DNA from: UBA8522 sp049287565
GTDB lineage: Bacteria > Acidobacteriota > Aminicenantia > Aminicenantales > UBA8522
DNA: 9,150 bases
Direction: 5' to 3'
Assembly (NCBI GenBank): GCA_049287565.1
Contig: JBAQGA010000155.1
Coordinates: 1-9,150, forward strand
Shown here: positions 6,715 to 9,150 of the stretch, in pieces
How positions within the stretch are numbered: position 1 is the stretch's first letter
Layout of the letters: the number at the start of each line of letters is the position of its first letter
Program-made: the position numbers and the translations under genes
Notes under the pieces: generated by a model
The model's input: only the letters and a program-made list of their open reading frames with translations
Told to the model about the DNA's origin: nothing
The model's database searches: none

Positions 6715-6743
6715 TGACATTCCGTTGGGTATTTGTTAGATTT
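6715..6743 (+). promoter_or_regulatory. Promoter of the MNT/HEPN operon
   Basis: TTGACA (6715-6720) and TAGATT (6738-6743) stand exactly 17 bases apart, a perfect -35 and a four-of-six -10. The predicted start near 6750 gives a leader of about 33 nt before the ATG at 6783. Confidence 0.6.
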
Positions 6744-6782
6744 AATGAGACTTAACAAAAGTTTCCGTGTATCCGGGCTCCC

Positions 6783-7187
6783 ATGACCAAGAAAGCCAAA
6801 GACGCTCTGACAAATCTGATCAAAGATGCTCTCCTCGCCAGAGGCGAAATCCTTTTCGCCTATATCCACGGCTCATTCCTGAGTCTTTCAGACTTTCGTG
6901 ATATTGATGTTGCTCTCTTTGTCAACCCGAGGGAAGTCAACTCAAGACAAGCCTTCGATTATTCCTTCCGGCTATCCGTCGAGCTTTCTCATCTCGCGGC
7001 ACAAGAGATCGACATCCAGATCATGAATTACGCCCCCCTCGGCTTTCGTCACAGCGTCTTCAAGAACGGGCGCCTCCTCTTCAGCCGGGATGAAACTCTC
7101 AGGACCGACCTTCTCGAAGGGGCCGCCCTGGAATATATTGCATTTTACGAGCTCTCGTTGCAGTACATCCAAGATCTGGCGCTCTAA
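6783..7187 (+). CDS. mntA: MNT-type nucleotidyltransferase antitoxin (MntA-like)
   Basis: A 134-residue minimal nucleotidyltransferase. Residues 28-46 read IHGSFLSLSDFRDIDVALF: G30-S31 followed by the metal-binding D40-x-D42 of the polymerase-beta fold, with a likely third acidic residue D77 in EIDIQIM. Studied MntA proteins transfer AMP from ATP to a tyrosine of the partner HEPN toxin and thereby silence it. The gap between GS and DxD is eight residues rather than the ten of the described GSx10DxD motif, a shorter loop often seen in related proteins. The gene is followed after 22 bases by the HEPN gene, the standard pairing. The ATG lacks a clear Shine-Dalgarno sequence, but the leader from the 6715-6743 promoter is short. 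Not related to the manganese transporter also called mntA. Confidence 0.87.
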   Translation: MTKKAKDALTNLIKDALLARGEILFAYIHGSFLSLSDFRDIDVALFVNPREVNSRQAFDYSFRLSVELSHLAAQEIDIQIMNYAPLGFRHSVFKNGRLLFSRDETLRTDLLEGAALEYIAFYELSLQYIQDLAL

Positions 7188-7209
7188 TAGAAAAGCCGGG
7201 GAGAAGGAA

Positions 7210-7629
7210 ATGATCGATATCGAAAAAATTAAAAATCGAATCTCTGAAATTAAAAGTAATATTGAAAAAGTCAAGAAATATGCCGGGCTCCCCGAGAAAG
7301 AATTCTGGGGAGACGAGCGGAATATTCTCTCCGTAAAGCATCTTCTTCTCGAATCCATCGAAGCCTGCGGCAACATCTGTGTGCACATATTAGCAAAGAA
7401 AGTTTACAAGGCGCCGTCGAGTTTTGCCGAGTGCTTCGAGCATCTGCACAGGGCGGGTATTATTAACGAGGAGCTCTCGCTCAAGCTCAGAAACATGTCC
7501 CGCTTCCGAAATATCCTGGTCCACCGATATTGGGAAGTGGATGAGAATAAAATCCTCGAGTATGCTCAAAACAACCTCGAAGACTTTGAACAATTCTTGA
7601 GGGCGATTGCAGGCTATTTACAACCTTGA
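7210..7629 (+). CDS. hepT: HEPN-domain ribonuclease toxin (HepT-like, DUF86)
   Basis: A 139-residue, all-alpha HEPN protein paired with the MNT gene upstream. Residues 97-110 (MSRFRNILVHRYWEV region) hold the active-site motif R100-x4-H105 with Y107 at x-Y, the complete RX4HXY pattern. In the characterised family Arg and His form the RNase centre, and the Tyr is the residue AMPylated by MntA. Nothing suggests inactivation. The N-terminal helices (MIDIEKIKNRISEIKSNIEKVK) are typical. The start at 7210 is chosen because GGGGAG lies just upstream at suitable spacing; a frame extension back to 7090 is only a shadow of the mntA 3' end. The role is likely plasmid-like maintenance or phage defence by RNA cleavage, inferred from the family. 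Confidence 0.9.
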   Translation: MIDIEKIKNRISEIKSNIEKVKKYAGLPEKEFWGDERNILSVKHLLLESIEACGNICVHILAKKVYKAPSSFAECFEHLHRAGIINEELSLKLRNMSRFRNILVHRYWEVDENKILEYAQNNLEDFEQFLRAIAGYLQP

Positions 7630-7664
7630 TACGCTTCAGCGTCCGGTTAACTCAGTCAGCGGCT

Positions 7665-7693
7665 GATGACCTGAACCGTGTTCCAGATGACCT
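7665..7693 (+). repeat. Short direct repeat upstream of the wzz-like gene
   Basis: GATGACCT occurs at 7665-7672 and again at 7686-7693, starts 21 bases apart, with similar continuations (GAACC and TAAAC). Two helical turns of spacing would suit two half-sites of a regulator, or it may be chance. The 7630-7720 gap shows no convincing -35/-10 pair. Confidence 0.35.
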
Positions 7694-7720
7694 TAAACCT
7701 CGGAGATAAAAGGGGTAAAC

Positions 7721-8980
7721 ATGGACCAATATGAGAATGAAATCAAATTGATCGACTTGCTCAATGTTATCTGGAAAAGAAAATGGCTGATCATTATTCC
7801 CACCTTCTTCTGCGTCGTCATAGCTGCGGCGGTTAGCTTTCTTCTGCCCAAAGTCTGGGAAGTCGATGCCGTCATGCTCCCCAGCAAATTCTTTGTCCAA
7901 ACCGATCAGGGCGAATTTGCAGAGGTTGTCGTTACCGACCCGAAACAGATCGCCGGGCAGATCAATCAAAAATCCTATAATAGCCTGATTGCCTCAGAAC
8001 TAAACCTTGATATAAGGAAATTTCCCAGGCTGAGTGCCGAAAACCTCCGCGACACGAAACTTGTCCGGATCGTCATTAGAGATGAAGACATTGCCAGGGC
8101 CAAATCTATTCTCCAGTCACTCTTCAACCATCTTAAAAAAGAGTTGGACAGCAAAATCGAGGTCGAGACCAAAGACCTGGATACGCAAATAACCCTAAAA
8201 GAGAATTCCATAAGAGATATGGAGAATGAAATAAAAACCAAAGAGAACGAAATAAAGAAAAAAAATAATGAGATAAAGCTAAAGGACCTTGCCATCCAGT
8301 CCAAAGAAATCGAAAAGGACAGAATAAAACAGGAGATCGAATCCGACCAAAACAAGCTCAAAATCTCGGAGCAGAGGGTTGAAAGCATTATGGAGGAGAT
8401 GAAATCCGTCAAAGGGAGAATCGACGAACTGGACAAGCAGCTTAATAAAGTCATCTCTGAAAAGAAAGAAGGAAGTGAGGCCGTCAGTCTTCTTCTTTAC
8501 TCGAACGAGATCCAGCAGAACCTGCGCTACTACAACACCCTCGATGAGAAGTTGAGCATTGAAAAAGTGACACAGGAAAATCTCCGCCTCAGCAGCAAGG
8601 AAAACGGGGAAAAAATCAGGCAGACCGACAACCAGATCAGCCAAATGAATACAGAAAAGCAGATCATAATGACCGAGATCAGCACGATCATGAACGAGAC
8701 TGAGAACATCAAAAACAAAATCAATACCACGCAAAGCGAGATCAGGCTTTTGGGAGACAAAAAGTCGAGGATAGATTATGCCCAGCTTGTCAAGGAGCCA
8801 ACATCTTCTCTTTATCCCGTATCGCCCAGAAAAAAAATGAATGTTCTAATCGCATGTGTTTTGGGAGTATTCGTATTCACGATTCTGGCATTTTTCCTTG
8901 AGTACATAGAAAAACAAAAGATCAAAAATAATAAAAAGCTAGAGGTGATAAAAGAGAAAAATGAAAACTCCCCGGGCTAA
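7721..8980 (+). CDS. Wzz-like polysaccharide co-polymerase / chain-length determinant with long coiled coil
   Basis: A 419-residue inner-membrane protein with the polysaccharide co-polymerase layout. It has a short cytoplasmic N-terminus with IKLIDLLNVIWKRKW, the first membrane segment at about 22-43, a large periplasmic part, and a second membrane segment at about 373-393 after the Pro-containing EPTSSLYPVSPRKKM (359-373), a Wzz hallmark. Residues about 138-345 are almost continuous coiled coil rich in Glu, Lys, Ile and Asn, longer than in typical ~330-residue O-antigen Wzz. No kinase domain follows the second membrane segment. Such proteins set O-antigen or exopolysaccharide chain length, or act with an export channel. 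AGGGG five or six bases upstream supports the start. The last residues (SPG) and stop lie in a GC-rich hairpin next to an IS200-type element, so the C-terminus may be altered by insertion. Confidence 0.85.
   Translation: MDQYENEIKLIDLLNVIWKRKWLIIIPTFFCVVIAAAVSFLLPKVWEVDAVMLPSKFFVQTDQGEFAEVVVTDPKQIAGQINQKSYNSLIASELNLDIRKFPRLSAENLRDTKLVRIVIRDEDIARAKSILQSLFNHLKKELDSKIEVETKDLDTQITLKENSIRDMENEIKTKENEIKKKNNEIKLKDLAIQSKEIEKDRIKQEIESDQNKLKISEQRVESIMEEMKSVKGRIDELDKQLNKVISEKKEGSEAVSLLLYSNEIQQNLRYYNTLDEKLSIEKVTQENLRLSSKENGEKIRQTDNQISQMNTEKQIIMTEISTIMNETENIKNKINTTQSEIRLLGDKKSRIDYAQLVKEPTSSLYPVSPRKKMNVLIACVLGVFVFTILAFFLEYIEKQKIKNNKKLEVIKEKNENSPG
8222..8284 (+). repeat. Three tandem 21-base heptad-coding units inside the wzz-like gene
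   Basis: Units at 8222-8242, 8243-8263 and 8264-8284 encode ENEIKTK, ENEIKKK and NNEIKLK, an exact seven-residue periodicity matching coiled-coil heptads. DNA similarity between units suggests local duplication. Confidence 0.6.
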
Positions 8981-8989
8981 AGCCCGGGG
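8970..8989. terminator. Perfect 9-bp hairpin overlapping the wzz-like stop; terminator and/or IS200 end palindrome
   Basis: CCCCGGGCT (8970-8978) and AGCCCGGGG (8981-8989) pair perfectly around two bases. The stop codon TAA of the wzz-like gene (8978-8980) is in the turn. On the minus strand the hairpin is followed by a T-rich run (AGTTTTCATTTTTCTCTTTT), good for intrinsic termination of the transposase transcript. On the plus strand only TTT follows. Subterminal hairpins are also the recognition sites of IS200/IS605 transposases, and its position 3' of the transposase suits a right end. Confidence 0.6.
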
Positions 8990-9013
8990 TTTCAGCCTTG
9001 TGGCATAATCTGG

Positions 9014-9150
9014 CTATGGGTTACCTCGCTGCTGGCGGATGTACTTCTTCACCACTTCTTCGTCTACTTTTCCCACCGTTTCGGCAAAATAACCATCCGC
9101 CCAAAAGCTCTCGCCCCATAAAAATTCCTGCATCTCCGGAAATTCCTTCC
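9014..9150 (-). CDS. tnpA: IS200/IS605-family Y1 transposase (TnpA), C-terminal fragment
   Basis: The minus strand from the window edge gives 44 codons and a TAG at 9016-9014. They include LWGESFWADGYFAETVG followed by EEVVKKYIRQQRGNP. The LW...W...YF..TVG stretch and the Y-x3-Q helix (YIRQQ, with the catalytic Tyr that forms the 5'-phosphotyrosine link) are characteristic of the C-terminal end of the HUH/Y1 transposase of IS200 elements, which moves single-stranded DNA. The HUH motif and N-terminus lie outside the window, so integrity is unknown. The gene converges on the wzz-like gene; the hairpin at 8970-8989 lies 24 bases past its stop. No tnpB is visible on this side. Confidence 0.85.
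   Translation of the reverse strand, partial: KEFPEMQEFLWGESFWADGYFAETVGKVDEEVVKKYIRQQRGNP

Larger units (their letters stand above)
8970..9150 (-). mobile_element. Right-end part of an IS200-like element
   Basis: Comprises the Y1 transposase 3' end and, beyond it, the palindrome at 8970-8989 as probable right-end hairpin. The outer border is not determined: in this family it falls a few bases outside the hairpin and leaves no target duplication, so it may lie within the last codons of the wzz-like gene. Confidence 0.55.

Noticed and set aside
7090..7209. Upstream extension of the HEPN gene to an earlier ATG
   Set aside because: It would overlap the end of mntA in another frame and give a non-HEPN N-terminus; the ATG at 7210 has a good ribosome-binding site.
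7626..7654. TTGATA followed by TAACTC as a promoter for the wzz-like gene
   Set aside because: The -10 match is poor and the -35 overlaps the hepT stop codon; read-through from the hepT operon is equally possible.

Overview
The window is bacterial, from a diderm (Gram-negative-type) organism, because it encodes an LPS-assembly outer-membrane protein (LptD) together with dTDP-sugar synthesis enzymes. The dispersed GTCATTGCGAG...GAAGCAATCTC repeats and GC-rich left half resemble uncultured environmental lineages such as Acidobacteriota-like or Aminicenantes-like genomes. That placement is an inference with low confidence, since no phylogenetic marker is present.

Left part (1-5423), read on the minus strand. 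From right to left the order is lptD, rfbA (long form of RmlA), an RmlC-like cupin, a repeat-filled gap, rfbB (RmlB), a second repeat block, and the first 16 codons of an IS110-type transposase leaving the window. lptD and rfbA are separated by one base and rfbA and the cupin gene by ten, so at least these three form one operon. It joins the last step of LPS export to synthesis of dTDP-4-keto-6-deoxyglucose and derived sugars. No rmlD reductase is visible.

Middle (5424-5780). The divergent intergenic region carries a near-consensus sigma70-type promoter on the plus strand (TTGACA-17-TAGAAT) and a leader of about 200 nt.

Right part (5781-8980), plus strand. A papain-fold (C1) peptidase with no signal peptide is followed by a MntA/HepT-type (MNT/HEPN) toxin-antitoxin pair with its own promoter, then a Wzz-like polysaccharide co-polymerase with an unusually long coiled coil. 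The HEPN and wzz-like genes look more AT-rich than the left operon, consistent with an accessory segment beside a cell-surface polysaccharide locus.

Right edge (8970-9150). A perfect GC-rich hairpin swallows the wzz-like stop codon. Just beyond it, on the minus strand, is the C-terminal 44 codons of an IS200/IS605-family Y1 transposase. Both window edges are therefore mobile elements. Neither is visible as a long ORF; both were found by reading the edges directly.
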